DNA of 64,000 nt from Rutidosis leptorrhynchoides (taxonomy: Eukaryota; Streptophyta; Magnoliopsida; Asterales; Asteraceae): NCBI RefSeq assembly GCF_046630445.1, contig NC_092338.1, positions 225,744,501 through 225,808,500 on the forward strand. The letters are read 5' to 3'. The notes beneath the pieces are model-generated. The model saw only the letters and a list, made by a program, of their open reading frames with translations. It was not told the DNA's origin and made no database searches. This document shows, one piece after another, positions 34,233 to 46,196 of this stretch. The position numbers and the translations under genes are program-made. Positions within the stretch are counted from its first letter, which is position 1. The number at the start of each line of letters is the position of its first letter.

Positions 34233-35465
34233 TGAAAGGACCCGTCATAACCCATCCGGACAAGGTCCACATCGATTACAAACGATTCACAATAGTTGGT
34301 TACAATCGCGAGGTACTTGACCTCTATATGATACATTTTACAAACATTGCATTCGTTTTGAAAAGACAAACTTCCTTACATCGAAAGTTGACGATATGCA
34401 TACCATTTCATAATATATCTAACTATAATTGACTTAATAATAATCTTGATGAACTCGACGACTCGAATGCAACGTCTTTTGAAATATGTCATGAATGACT
34501 CCAAGTATTGTCTCTTAAATGAACAAATGCACAGCTGAAAATTTCTTTCATACCTGAGAATAAACATGCTTTCAAGTGTCAACCAAAAGGTTGGTGAGTT
34601 CATTAGTTTATCATAAATAATCATTTCCTAATTTTAATAGACCACAAGATTTCATATTTTCATTTCTTGTAAACATACGTCTCATGCATAGAGATAAAAA
34701 TATCATTCATATGGATTGAACACCTGGTAACCGACATTCACAATATGCATATAAGAATATCCCCATCATTTCCGGGATCCTCCTTCGGACATGATATAAA
34801 TTTCAAAGTACTAAAGCATCCGGTACTTTGGATGGGGCTTGTTGGGCCCGATAGATCTATCTTTAGAGTTCGCGTCAATTAGGGTGTCTGTTCTCTAATT
34901 CTTAGATTACCAGACTTAATAAAAAGGGGCATATTCGATTTCGATCATTCAACCATACAATGTAGTTTCAATTACTTGTGTCTATTTCGTAAAACAGTTA
35001 TAAAAACAGCGCATGTATTCTCAGTCCCAAAAATATATATTTCAAAAGCATTTAAAAAGGGAGTAATGAAACTCACATACTGTATTTTGTAGTAAAAATA
35101 CATATAACGTCAGTTAACAAGTGTAGGATTGACCTCGGATTCACGAACCTATAACATTTATATATATTAACTCATAGAATCAAGTAATTCTATCTGCTAA
35201 TTATACAATAGTTATATATTAGTATATAAAATTTATACAAAATCTTAATTAAAGTATAAATATTTTATTTACATTTTATATCTTAAATTATATGTTATCT
35301 ATATTTATTTTGTACACTTCAAATAAATAATTTATAAAAATATTAATATAGTTTTATTCAGTATATCTTTATATAGCTAACTTTTGTTGTAATAATAATA
35401 ATAATATAGTTGTAATAATAATAATAATATCAAATTATACCTTTGTAGCATTAAAAAGAATTAAC

Positions 35466-35535
35466 TGCCCAAGATGGGACTCGAACCCGCGACCTCTCCT
35501 TTCCCACCAACACCCCTAACCATTGAACCGCTCAT
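35466..35535 (-). repeat. tRNA-like (SINE-head) sequence in LTR-B, left copy
   Basis: On the minus strand a B-box GGTTCGAGTCC (35487-35477) exactly fits the Pol III consensus GGTTCGANTCC. About 35 bases upstream is an A-box-like CGGTTCAATGGTTAGG. A run of five T (TTCTTTTTAA, about 35452-35461) follows downstream, as a Pol III stop would. The acceptor arm does not close, so it is not a functional tRNA; a SINE head or tRNA-derived promoter is likely. Confidence 0.6.
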
Positions 35536-36950
35536 TTTTACTTGTAACATATTGCACGCTTCATTATATAATATATACCGAAACAGATTTATCATCTTCC
35601 CAATAATTCATCTCCATCTTTGGTTACTATCATTATCACGACTCATTTTCTTTATCATTTTCAGCCCAACCAAAAGAAAATCCACTAGACCTCAGCCCAT
35701 AATACAAAAAGGAACGGCCCACGCTAAATTATCCAACTACTAATAAGTCCATGTAACATTTAAAGGTTTCGGTTCAATCACTAAAGTATCATTACTATAT
35801 CAACAACAAACCCAATACTATTCCTTTCCTTCTTCGTTCAATCATCAACATTATTATCATTAAGTTACCATCATCATCTCTATTACTACCGTAGAAGAAA
35901 ATAGAAAGTATAGCTGCAACAGCAGCTCATCAACTGAAACAGGAACATAGCGAGTAAAAAAAATAATGGGGTGATCGGTGGTTAATTGGGTTTGATGATG
36001 GTGTTCGAAAACGAAAGTGATGGTGATCGAATAACATGGTGGCGGCTATGGTGATTTATCATGCCTGAACAGTGGCCAGAGGTGGTGGTTACATGGTGAG
36101 GTTCTTGGTGGTTAGTTAATCGGTTTTAAAGGTGATGGTTTGGGTTTGGTCAATAAGGATGGTGCTGATGAAGTGAAGGTGATGGTGTGCCTTGGTGGAA
36201 CCGGAGCAATAACAGCGGACAGAATAGAAAACATAAACAGAATTAGGAGGCAGTCGTAGAGTGATAGAGTGGGTTTCGGTTAATGTTACTGTCGAATCAA
36301 AAAGAAAGCATTAAATCATAGTAGTTGTAGGTACATGGTGGTGGGTTCGATAGAGCTGCAAACACCAAAAAAAAATGAAGGTAATCGTGGGTTGTAGGGT
36401 GGCGAATGGGCTGCACTTCTGCAGTCACTATTTCGATGGTGGTGATGGTGGCTTTGAGACCGTAACGGACAAGAAACGGAAAACATAGTAACGACTATAG
36501 CATAGAAAGAAACAAACGGTTTGGCGATGGTTCGGTTAGCATCAATAGCTGATGGGAACAGGTACACGAAATAGCATCATCATCATTGTTTCACGGTCAT
36601 AATAATCATCATTCAAATCATGCTCATCATCTTCTTTTAATCTTTTGATCTTCCTCATTGCCTACCTCATCTTCCCTCATGCTATCATGTCGTTATCATC
36701 ATAACTATTCATCGTCTCCTTTACTTAACCATCATCATCAAATCGCGTATTATCGATTCTTTAACCCTCATCGAGCAGTAGTAGAAGCTTGGGCTTTGAT
36801 CATGGTGATGTGTGAGTTATAGTTTGAAGGTTAGGGTGGTGTAAAAAGGTAATGGTTGATGTTTGTAGGTGATGAGTGAAAGTGTGTGCAAGTGTGGTGA
36901 TTAGGAATAGAAAAGAATCAGAGATATAGTGTGAGTTTATGGGTTTAATT

Positions 36951-36953
<3 letters not shown>

Positions 36954-37034
<81 letters not shown>
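36954..37034. repeat. (AT)n microsatellite in LTR-B, left copy
   Basis: About 40 dinucleotide units. The homologous run in the right LTR is the landing site of the gag-only element. Confidence 0.95.
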
Positions 37035-37036
<2 letters not shown>

Positions 37037-38075
37037 AATACGAATTAACTAGTGGATATAAAGTTGAATAAAGTTATTGAAACAGTGCGAAATAGTAATC
37101 ACTTGTTTGAAAGGAATGTGTAACAAACAAATAATCACTCACACGGATCTAACTTAAAATAATAATATAATATTAATAATAATTAATAAAAAATAATAAT
37201 TATAATCATATATAAGTCAAAAGAAGGAATCGTTTGATTTCAAATGAAACAGTTAAGCAGCCATTGAATTGGCATCTTCTACCGACGATTTATCCGGATA
37301 GCTATATCGTGTCCATTGCTTAAACAGTTAACGTATAAAAGTGTCCCTAAAAATCTCAAATTTTTAGATTAAATATATTTAATTATTTCAGTCGTTTACT
37401 GATTAGAACCTGATCAAAAAGGTTCGATAATTATTTATTTTCTGTTCCAATTAACATGTACGGAGTACTAAAAAATAAAAATATATTTAACAAATCTAAA
37501 ATCTTCGAAATCAATTTACAGTTCAACTTTTATTTCAATCCTTCATGAATATGTACTATATCTATATTAAAAGTAACAAAACGTCAACCGAGTGTTACTG
37601 ACGTTTACTAGTTAAGCTCGAAATTATTTATTTTTAATATATTCTCTTTCTATATATAAACAGTTTTTAAAATAGCAAGTTTAATTACTAAAACAAATAT
37701 ATTATATATTTTTAAAAAAATAGATTTAATATAACTTTATATATTTTCAAGTAATATTTATATACATAATCATATATATCTATTTATTTATAAATATAGT
37801 TTCCATTACATCGCATATTATTTTACATATTTAATTCTAACAATCTAATCATATATTATTTCAATAATATCTCAAATTATTATATATATATTTAAATATA
37901 TATGTATCTATTTATAAATAGTTGTTCGTGAATCGTCGGGAATGGTCGAAGGTCAAGTGCATCAATGTAAACAGTTCTAAAAATTTTAAGACTCAATATT
38001 ACAGACTTTGGTTATCATGTCGAGTTCATATTAAGATTAAGTTTAAATTTGATCGGAAATTTCTGGGTCGTCACA

Positions 38076-38088
38076 GTACCTACCCGTT
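38076..38088 (-). promoter_or_regulatory. Polypurine tract of family B
   Basis: The minus strand reads AACGGGTAGGTAC immediately before the LTR start TGTGACG, identical to the Tekay-type tract. A weakened form of the pre-PPT hairpin (AAATTT..AAATTT) lies at about 38091-38111. Confidence 0.8.
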
Positions 38089-38432
38089 AAAGAAATTTCA
38101 TCCCAAAATTTGAGTGTGGTCGTCATGGCTAACACTAAAAATATTTTTATGATGAATATGAGCTGGTAAATAGAGTTTTATTTCTGCTGAGTAATATGGA
38201 TAAGGTAATTCGATTACTCGAAGAGTACGAGTGAAGCTATCACAAAGGAGTGAAATGAGAAAGACAAGTTTCATCTTAACTTTTGTCTAATCATGGTTGA
38301 ATTCCGGAATTCAAGGAATTTAAAGAAAATCTTCGAAATCTAAAAGATTTGATTCTTCGGCGAATAATAAAATTAAGATCTCTATAATTAAATACGGTGA
38401 TCTGCCTCGATTACTCTGTCTGATATATCCAT

Positions 38433-38439
38433 TATAAAT
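38433..38439 (+). promoter_or_regulatory. TATA box before the antisense small frame
   Basis: TATAAAT lies 76 bases before the ATG at 38515. CT-rich sequence without ATG lies between (about 38443-38510), as in a plant leader. Confidence 0.4.
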
Positions 38440-38514
38440 TAAGCTCTTCCGTTCCATTATTCTCACCATTCCCATACTCTCTTCCTTAGTTCATACATCC
38501 AAAAGATTGTGGAA

Positions 38515-38688
38515 ATGCTTAATCCAGTTCTGATCCTTGTCCTTATCCTGACTGTCGTAACAATCATTCTCCTTTTTCAAATTCCACAGGATGAATCTGT
38601 TTATTTCTACTATGCTCCAGGGATTATTTTATTTATAATCCTCCCGTGTCTTTATATTGCTGTACGCACTGATATCTACGGTTTGTAA
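38515..38688 (+). CDS. 57-residue two-span membrane protein frame, antisense to family B
   Basis: ATG at 38515, TAA at 38686-38688. Residues about 4-21 (PVLILVLILTVVTIILLF) and 33-50 (APGIILFIILPCLYIAVR) are two hydrophobic spans joined by a short acidic loop (QIPQDESVY). The frame lies between the 3' LTR and the rest of the internal region, on the strand opposite to the element, with its own TATA word and CT-rich leader. Some plant Ty3/gypsy lineages (Tat type, for example Grande and RIRE2) carry antisense frames between pol and the 3' LTR, so the position has precedent. No family is recognised. It may be chance: AT-rich DNA easily yields hydrophobic frames. Confidence 0.4.
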   Translation: MLNPVLILVLILTVVTIILLFQIPQDESVYFYYAPGIILFIILPCLYIAVRTDIYGL

Positions 38689-38699
38689 TTTCGGTGTTG

Positions 38700-39234
38700 T
38701 TGTTGGGCTTTATATTCTCCCTTATATTTCAAAGTCCCTGCTTCTGTCTTCAATAATCATTGTTATCCACAGTTAATACTCTCTCCTATTTACTGCGATT
38801 TATACCCCTCATTTCTATTTCAGAGATTCATTCATTTGTTTTTCTTTTCCCGACTTTAAACGAAGCGAATAATGGTCCAGAATTTGTAGATATGGAGTTT
38901 CGAATGAATTTAATGTTCTAAACAAGAAAGAATGTTATAGCACGATTTGATTTGTCAAATTACCAGAATCACTGAGAATAGAACTATCAAGAATATATTT
39001 TCTTGATATGTTAAAATGAAAGAGTTATGTAACATGACACATGATGACGTTATAATCTGTGAATCATCATGTTCCATTTAGAAACTCAGCATGACATACT
39101 GTAATATAATCACGTTGATCAAGTGTCATTATATTATACTAACTCATGCATCAGTTCCCAACATTACTTCAATAACATTCATATTTTAAGCTCGAAAGTT
39201 TACAGAATATAGAAACTAACAGTTTCTATATGAT
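38700..39234 (-). other. Non-coding part of the family B internal region
   Basis: AT-rich, no frame of note on either strand. A short CT-rich run continues to about 38850 behind the small antisense frame. Confidence 0.5.
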
Positions 39235-39760
39235 GTAATACTGATAGCACGAAGAGATTAATGATTTCAGATAAGAATAGTTATAAAAATATCTCCAGAA
39301 ATAGGATATTTATAATGAAAGATACGATAATATCTCGGAATATCTAAGATCAGAGGATGATAGAAACTATTGTCTGCAAGGGTTTAGAGTAAGGAGCAAG
39401 ATATTCACTAAAGACTTTAGCAGACATTGAATCATTTGGATTCTTTGAAGTCAAACTTATTCTTTGTGATTTGTCCACGGCTTTCTTCATAGTTTCGCAT
39501 AATCTACTTTTCGGTACTAAATTTTCTATTGAATGTTTCCAATATAATGATACACAGGAAGCACGAGGGGGTATATAATTTCAGACGAGAATATTTATGA
39601 AAATATCCTCAGAAATATCGAAGATATTGATAATGATATTTTGGAATTTCTAAGTTCGATGGTTGATGGAGAAAGATTTTCCGCAAGATTTTAACATGAC
39701 TTCGGAGCAAGATAATCTCTAAAGATTTCAATGGATCCAGAATTATCTGGATTCTTTGAA
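39235..39760 (-). repeat. Imperfect tandem duplication in family B, period about 320 bp
   Basis: The stretch with ATTTCAGATAAGAATA near 39263 recurs as ATTTCAGACGAGAATA near 39577. Both continue through a variable middle to GGATTCTTTGAA (about 39438 and 39749). Similarity is patchy, so the duplication is old. Confidence 0.65.
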
Positions 39761-39961
39761 TATAAGGTATGGTCCTTGTATTTATCCTTGGTCTCCTTCG
39801 TGGTTAGCTCAATCCATTTTCCAGTTTCAACTTTTCTGAGCTTTTCCAACATACTATTCTTTATCATCAAACTTTCGATGATTATGGTCGTTTACGGTTG
39901 TCTATGGTTTCTGCTGCTTCATTCAGCTTTTTCAACATTCGGAGTATTGATTTGTGACTGA
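39731..39961 (+). CDS. Hydrophobic small frame, antisense to family B
   Basis: 76 codons starting MDPELSGFFEYK, with two long hydrophobic stretches (about residues 16-34 and 41-66). It starts inside the second unit of the tandem duplication, and the first unit lacks the same start. No family is recognised. Probably incidental, noted because it is the second antisense membrane-like frame in this element. Confidence 0.15.
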   Translation: MDPELSGFFEYKVWSLYLSLVSFVVSSIHFPVSTFLSFSNILFFIIKLSMIMVVYGCLWFLLLHSAFSTFGVLICD

Positions 39962-41324
39962 GTGCTTTTCAGAATTCCAGAAGGAGAAATCATAATTCTA
40001 AGAGATAAATGTCATACATATAACTGTTGATGTAGATATGCTGTGAGTTTTCAAAGTACTGATTGCTGATTCCCGATAATTGGTATGGCAGTTCTCGTTA
40101 CAAGATGCGGATGAGTATATGATAGGGTTTCAATGAATAAATATAATGATTTGTCAGAGGGATTTAAGCCAAGAAGTAACGAGGTTGCTGGTATGTCTGC
40201 TGGTAATATGGTGGAATATAAAAGAATTCTCCGGTATCAAAAGGGTAATCGTATATATCAGGATTATAGTAAGGCTACTTCGAATGAAAAGTCGAAGTTG
40301 AATTGCTGGAGCTGTGACAAAATTAGCTAACTTGAAAAGGGATCGTAAAGTTATTTTTGCTAATAAATGCCAAAGGATCTGACGCGGCTACGTGTTAAAC
40401 TTTTACTCAGTTGCCGAGAGTTTCTCAGGTGCATAACTATATGCATAAATCCTTCCTTCCGTAGATGAAGTGCGGTTGATTCATCCAATCGATTGAGGTG
40501 TTTTCAAGAATCATGAAAGGTTTGAACGCAGAATGTAATCGTGAAGATACAAATGAGGTTTAAGACGAAATCAAGTGGTAAACTTGAAGAATTGTTTAGT
40601 TTCATATGTTATAATCAATATTTTAATTCATTTTAATTGTCCAATGTTATTAGTCCACAGTCGATAGTCTACAGTTGACAGTCTAATAATTCATATATAG
40701 TTTTTTTTTTAATATATAAAATTCGAATTAATCAATACGTGTCGTGAGCCGTATACGTCTCAGACTCGATCACAACTCAAATTATATATATTATTGTAGA
40801 ATCAACCTCAACCCTGTATAGAGAAGTCGCTCATTACTGCATATAGAGTGTCTATGGTTATTCCAAATAATATATATAAATGCGTCGATATGATATGTCA
40901 AAACCTTGTATACGTGTTCCGATATTTAAAGTGCGTAAAATAAATAACAGAATTTAAATAACGATAAATAAAGTTTCGAGAATTAAAATTGCGATAAAAT
41001 AAATTATGATAATTAAAATGTAATACAGAATTAACAGTTAGCTAGGAACAGTTAGCTAGGATTTCGTTAGCGTGAATTCTTAACAAAATTTCTCATAGTT
41101 AATTTGTTTGTTTCTAACAAATTTTATTTTGTCCAATGTTTTCTTCATTATGCCACTTGTTGGATTCTGATAAGTCAAAATCCAAACATGAAATTGAATA
41201 AAAATGGTTATTCTGTGTAAACGGATTCGTATATCTGTGGATGTAAGCATGATCGTAAATGATTGTGGAATCAGATTCGAAGAATGTACAATGTAACTTA
41301 TTAATGTGAAATATAAATATTCCT
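39962..41324 (-). other. Non-coding internal region of family B, with an LTR-A fragment
   Basis: No coding sequence is supported. The only recognisable part is the LTR-A fragment at 40745-40918. The rest is AT-rich sequence with short words such as TGGTATGTC. Confidence 0.5.
40745..40918 (-). repeat. Fragment of LTR-A inside family B
   Basis: This stretch (for example AACCTCAACCCTGTATAG and GTCGATATGATATGTCAAAA) matches 9270-9440 of LTR-A2 and the same region of LTR-A3, in the same orientation. It is a trace of recombination between the families or of shared ancestry. Confidence 0.75.
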
Positions 41325-41344
41325 CGGGTATTACCTACCCGTTA
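41325..41344 (-). promoter_or_regulatory. Internal purine-tract-like palindrome of family B
   Basis: On the minus strand, TTAACGGGTAGGTAATACCCG is the same motif as at 16392-16412, with the 6-bp hairpin CGGGTA/TACCCG. Confidence 0.5.
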
Positions 41345-41958
41345 AAATATTTTCACCATTAACAGTTTGTACAAGAGAATTTTTAATTACAATCTTTATG
41401 AAAACATATATACATATATATTTTCTTCAGATGTATTCATGGATTTAATGAGTTAATATGATATTAAACTCATTTGCTTTTCAGTTGGAACTACAATAAA
41501 TAATCTCTAAAACTTTAGAGATTGCATATTCGCCATGTCGAACGAATATAAATGAAGTAGAATGATACGTAGAACGAAGATCATACTCAAAGTACAGATG
41601 ATGATATTGAAGCATGGATTGTTGATGGTACTGGTGCTGTTATTGATGGTACTGTTGGTGCCGATGATGTTGCTGAAGCTGGTTCATTTTGCACCATATT
41701 CTCCGAATTGATTATTCAAGCGCGAAGTTCGTTGACTTATTACTCCAGGATGATTGTCGGTCGGAACGAGCGGATGAATAAAATATAGAATTCGAGATAG
41801 TGTATATTCATGACAAGATACCCTGGAATGAGAGAGAAAATGGTATTTCGAACAGGTTCGCCGGTAAGTGCTTCAGGTTCTTTGCCAAGAGGTGAATTCA
41901 GTTGGTGGAAAAGATCGACTTATTCTCATCTTCATTGATTAAGTTGACTACGAACTCA
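41345..41958 (-). other. Accessory-region remnant of family B
   Basis: On the minus strand this reads as Ala/Pro/Ser/Thr-rich words (about 41600-41680), like a disordered accessory protein, without a continuous frame. It occupies the place where element 2 carries its accessory frames. Confidence 0.35.
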
Positions 41959-42108
41959 TCAGATGAATTGGGGATGACTGATTGGTTGATTCATGCAGGT
42001 GACGCTGTTTTCGGAGCTTAGGTGAACATCTATGTCGGAATAGTTGTCGGAATAACTATCAGAATAGCTATCGGAATCTGAGGGACTCGAACTGGTTGCA
42101 GGATTCAT
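41959..42108 (-). CDS. Ser/Asp-rich short frame in the family B leader
   Basis: 49 codons starting MNPATSSSPSDSDSY with repeated SDSY words, then a neutral end. It lies between the primer site and the internal palindrome, like the acidic frames of element 2 at 17425-18059. Both are acidic and disordered, but no sequence similarity is evident. Probably the front part of a degenerate accessory frame. Confidence 0.3.
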   Translation of the reverse strand: MNPATSSSPSDSDSYSDSYSDNYSDIDVHLSSENSVTCMNQPISHPQFI

Positions 42109-42416
42109 CTCGTACGATCAAATGAAGGATTTTCGATAAGAAATAGATTATAGGATGTAGATTAGTACCCTGCAATACATAATTTACATATGCATATATA
42201 ATACTAAAATCCCATAAGTTACGGAGGTATCTACGGAAGTTGTCAGGCAAAGGTAACAATAACAGATACGCTAAGATATGAATTTATCTATACACTGTCT
42301 ATGCAATAGAGGCAGTAAGACATGTCCAGACTAAGAATGATAAGTAGATAATTTCGTAAGGATGATAAGCAGATGATTTCCGACACGGAATGATAAGCAA
42401 AACTTTTGACATGCAG

Positions 42417-42453
42417 ACACGGTCGAAGTCCAGACTCACTAATGCATCCTAAC
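42417..42453 (-). promoter_or_regulatory. Leader block shared with element 2
   Basis: Nearly identical over 37 bp to 18170-18206. It lies about 50 bases downstream of the primer site. Confidence 0.5.
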
Positions 42454-42502
42454 GACTTATCAGTTAGATACACTAATGCAGACCAGATTCGCTAAGACCA
42501 CC

Positions 42503-42514
42503 GCTCTGATACCA
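42503..42514 (-). promoter_or_regulatory. Primer binding site of family B (initiator tRNA-Met)
   Basis: The minus strand reads TGGTATCAGAGC two bases after the LTR end, an exact match to the complement of the plant initiator tRNA-Met 3' end. Confidence 0.85.
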
Positions 42515-43696
42515 ACTGAAAGGACCCATCCTAACCCATCCGGACAAGGTCCACATCGATTACAAACGATTCACAATAGTTGGTTACAATCGCGAGGTAC
42601 TTGACCTCTATATGATACATTTTACAAACATTGCATTCGTTTTGAAAAGACAAACTTCCTTACATCGAAAGTTGACGATATGCATACCATTTCATAATAT
42701 ATCTAACTATAATTGACTTAATAATAATCTTGATGAACTCGACGACTCGAATGCAACGTCTTTTGAAATATGTCATGAATGACTCCAAGTATTGTCTCTT
42801 AAATGAACAAATGCACAGCGGAAAATTTCTTTCATACCTGAGAATAAACATGTTTTCAAGTGTCAACTAAAAGGTTGGTGAGTTCATTAGTTTATCATAA
42901 ATAATCATTTCCTAATTTTAATAGACAACAAGATTTCATATTTCCATTTCTTGTAACACATACGTCCCATGCATAGAGACAAAAATATCATTCATATGGA
43001 TTGAACACCTGGTAACCAACATTCACAATATGCATATAAGAATATCCCCATCATTTCCGGGATCCTCCTTTGGACATGATATAAATTTCGAAGTACTAAA
43101 GCATCCGGTACTTTGGATGGGGCTTGTTGGGCCCGATAGATCTATCTTTAGAGTTTGCGTCAATTTGGGTGTCTGTTCCCTAATTCTTAGATTACCAGAC
43201 TTAATAAAAAGGGGCATATTCGATTTCGATCATTCAACCATACAATGTAGTTTCAATTACTTGTGTCTATTTCGTAAAACAGTTAAAAAAATAGCGCATG
43301 TATTCTCTGTCCCAAAAATATATATTGCAAAAGCATTTAAAAAGGGAGTAATGAAACTCACATACTATATTTTGTAGTAAAAATACATATAACGTCAGTT
43401 AACAAGTGTAGGGTTAACCTCGGATTCACGAACCTATAACATTTATATATATTAACTCATAGAATCAAGTAATTCTATCTGCTAATTATACAATAGTTAT
43501 ATATTAATATATAAAATTTATACTAAATCTTAATTAAAGTATAAATATTTTATTTACATTTTATATCTTAAATTATATGTTATCTATATTTATTTTGTAC
43601 ACTTTAAATAAATAATTTATAAAAATATTAATATAGTTTTATTCAGTATATCTTTATATAGCTAACTTTTGTTGTAATAATAATAATAATATAGTT

Positions 43697-43744
<48 letters not shown>

Positions 43745-43780
43745 TCAAATTATACCTTTGTAGCATTAAAAAGAATTAAC

Positions 43781-43850
43781 TGCCCAAGATGGGACTCGAA
43801 CCCGCGACCTCTCCTTTCCCACCAACACCCCTAACCATTGAACCGCTCAT
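43781..43850 (-). repeat. tRNA-like (SINE-head) sequence in LTR-B, right copy
   Basis: Same A-box and B-box arrangement as at 35466-35535, and the box regions are identical between the two LTRs. Confidence 0.6.
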
Positions 43851-45266
43851 TTTTACTTGTAACACATTGCACGCTTCATTATATAATATATACCGAAACA
43901 GATTTATCATCTTCCCAATAATTCATCTCCATCTTTGGTTACTATCATTATCACGACTCATTTTCTTTATCATTTTCAGCCCAACCAAAAGAAAATCCAC
44001 TAGACCTCAGCCCATAATACAAAAAGGAACGGCCCACGCTAAATTATCCAACTACTAATAAGTCCATGTAACATTTAAAGGTTTCGGTTCAATCACTAAA
44101 GTATCATTACTATATCAACAACAAACCCAATACTATTCCTTTCCTTCTTCGTTCAATCATCAACATTATTATCATTAAGTTACCATCATCATCTCTATTA
44201 CTACCGTAGAAGAAAATAGAAAGTATAGCTGCAACAGCAGCTCATCAACTGAAACAGGAACATAGCGAGTAAAAAAAATAATGGGGTGATCGGTGGTTAA
44301 TTGGGTTTGATGATGGTGTTCGAAAACGAAAGTGATGGTGATCGAATAACATGGTGGCAACTATGGTGATTTATCATGCCTGAACAGTGGCCAGAGGTGG
44401 TGGTTACATGGTGAGGTTCTTGGTGGTTAGTTAATCGGTTTTAAAGGTGATGGTTTGGGTTTGGTCAATAAGGATGGTGATGATGAAGTGAAGGTGATGG
44501 TGTGCCTTGGTGGAACCGGAGCAATAACAGCGGACAGAATAGAAAACATAAACAGAATTAGGAGGCAGTCGTAGAGTGATAGAGTGGGTTTCGATTAATG
44601 TTACTGTCGAATCAAAAAGAAAGCATTAAATCATAGTGGTTGTAGGTACATGGTGGTGGGTTCGATGGAGCTGCAAACACCAAAAAAAAAATGAAGGTAA
44701 TCGTGGGTTGTAGGGTGGCAAATGGGCTGCACTTCTGCAGTCACTATTTCGATGGTGGTGATGGTGGCTTTGAGACTGTAACGGACAAGAAATGGAAAAC
44801 ATAGTAACGACTATAGCATAGAAAGAAACAAACGGTTTGGCGATGGTTCGGTTAGCATCAATAGCTGATGGGAACAGGTACACGAAATAGCATCATCATC
44901 ATTGTTTCACGGTCATAATAATCATCATTCAAATCATGCTCATCATCTTCTTTTAATCTTTTCATCTTCCTCATTGCCTACCTCATCTTCCCTCATGCTA
45001 TCATGTCGTTATCATCATAACTATTCAACTTCTCCTTTACTTAACCATCATCATCAAATCGCGTATTATTGATTCTTTAACCCTCATCGAGCAGTAGTAG
45101 AAGCTTGGGCTTTGATCATGGTGATGTGTGAGTTATAGTTTGAAGGTTAGGGTGGTGTAAAAAGGTAATGGTTGATGTTTGTAGGTGATGAGTGAAAGTG
45201 TGTGCAAGTGTGGTGATTAGGAATAGAAAAGAATCAGAGATATAGTGTGAGTTTATGGGTTTAATT

Positions 45267-45380
<114 letters not shown>

Positions 45381-45454
45381 ACAACCCAAACCAAACCACG
45401 ACAATTCCCGTTAAATTTTACAACAAAAAAAAAAATTTCTGGTGCAGTTCATCC

Positions 45455-45487
45455 GCGCGGCGCGCCAGGTGGGCGCGCGGCGCGCCA
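45455..45487 (-). promoter_or_regulatory. Paired CpG-dense words in U5
   Basis: Two copies of GCGCGGCGCGCC lie within 33 bp, in an otherwise AT-rich genome. A 15-bp word CGCGGCGCGCCAGGT is shared exactly with the U5 of the Athila-like LTR (26098-26112). A related pair lies near the other LTR end (47638-47670). Role unknown. Confidence 0.5.
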
Positions 45488-46196
45488 AATCACCTGGACA
45501 GCCCGCTGTCCCCGGAAGTCAATTTAACGAAAATGTTTGACTAGTTCCCGACGCATTTAGCCAAAACGATTTTAACCGTACATTAATATATGTAAAACTA
45601 GCACATAACTAAGGTTTGAGCGAGTTTTACAAAGTGGGGCCCACACGTGCCCAAATTACCCCTTAAGTATAAAAATACAATTTTAAACCATAAGACTCTT
45701 AATACAAAACAAAGCCGAGCATGGCGATTGGGGATACACTACCCAATCCTAATAAATCCAAAAGCAAGCCTTCTACGCAAACTATGCAATTCCTCAAATC
45801 CTCGCGCTTACCCGAGCCACCATCCGCATGCAATCTATAAAAAGAGTCAACAACGAGAGGGTAAGCTAACGCTTAGTGAATGATAATATACTACATACAT
45901 ATATATGTATAAAATGAATACGCCACACAAACAAATACCGCATACCGTAGCATCCAAATATAAAGCAACTACACTAAGCATACCGTACAATCTCTAAGCA
46001 TCAAGCTAAAGGTACAACAACAAATATGAGTCCACCAACGACAAAGTGAACATCTCCAAATGGCTACACCCGGAGGGTTAGCTACAACACAACAATACAT
46101 TAATATATATAACAATATAAACGAACAAGGTTAACACCTTAACCCAATACCGAGAACCAAATGCCACAATGAAGATTGGCCGAACTACACGAGCCT

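Larger units (their letters stand above)
34233..38075 (-). repeat. 3' LTR of family B (3843 bp)
   Basis: The plus-strand start is TGAAAGGACCCG and the end GGTCGTCACA. It contains a tRNA-like Pol III unit, GGTGAT-rich low-complexity sequence (about 35970-36450) and an (AT)n microsatellite. No coding sequence is supported. Confidence 0.9.

Noticed and set aside
35466-35535. Functional tRNA gene
   Set aside because: B-box is perfect, but no acceptor stem closes and the anticodon arm is unclear; a tRNA-derived promoter or SINE head is the safer call.
35474-35743. 89-codon plus-strand frame MGLEPATSPFPP, repeated at 43789-44058
   Set aside because: Its start overlaps the tRNA-like unit on the other strand and both copies sit inside LTRs; the repeat merely reflects the LTR pair.
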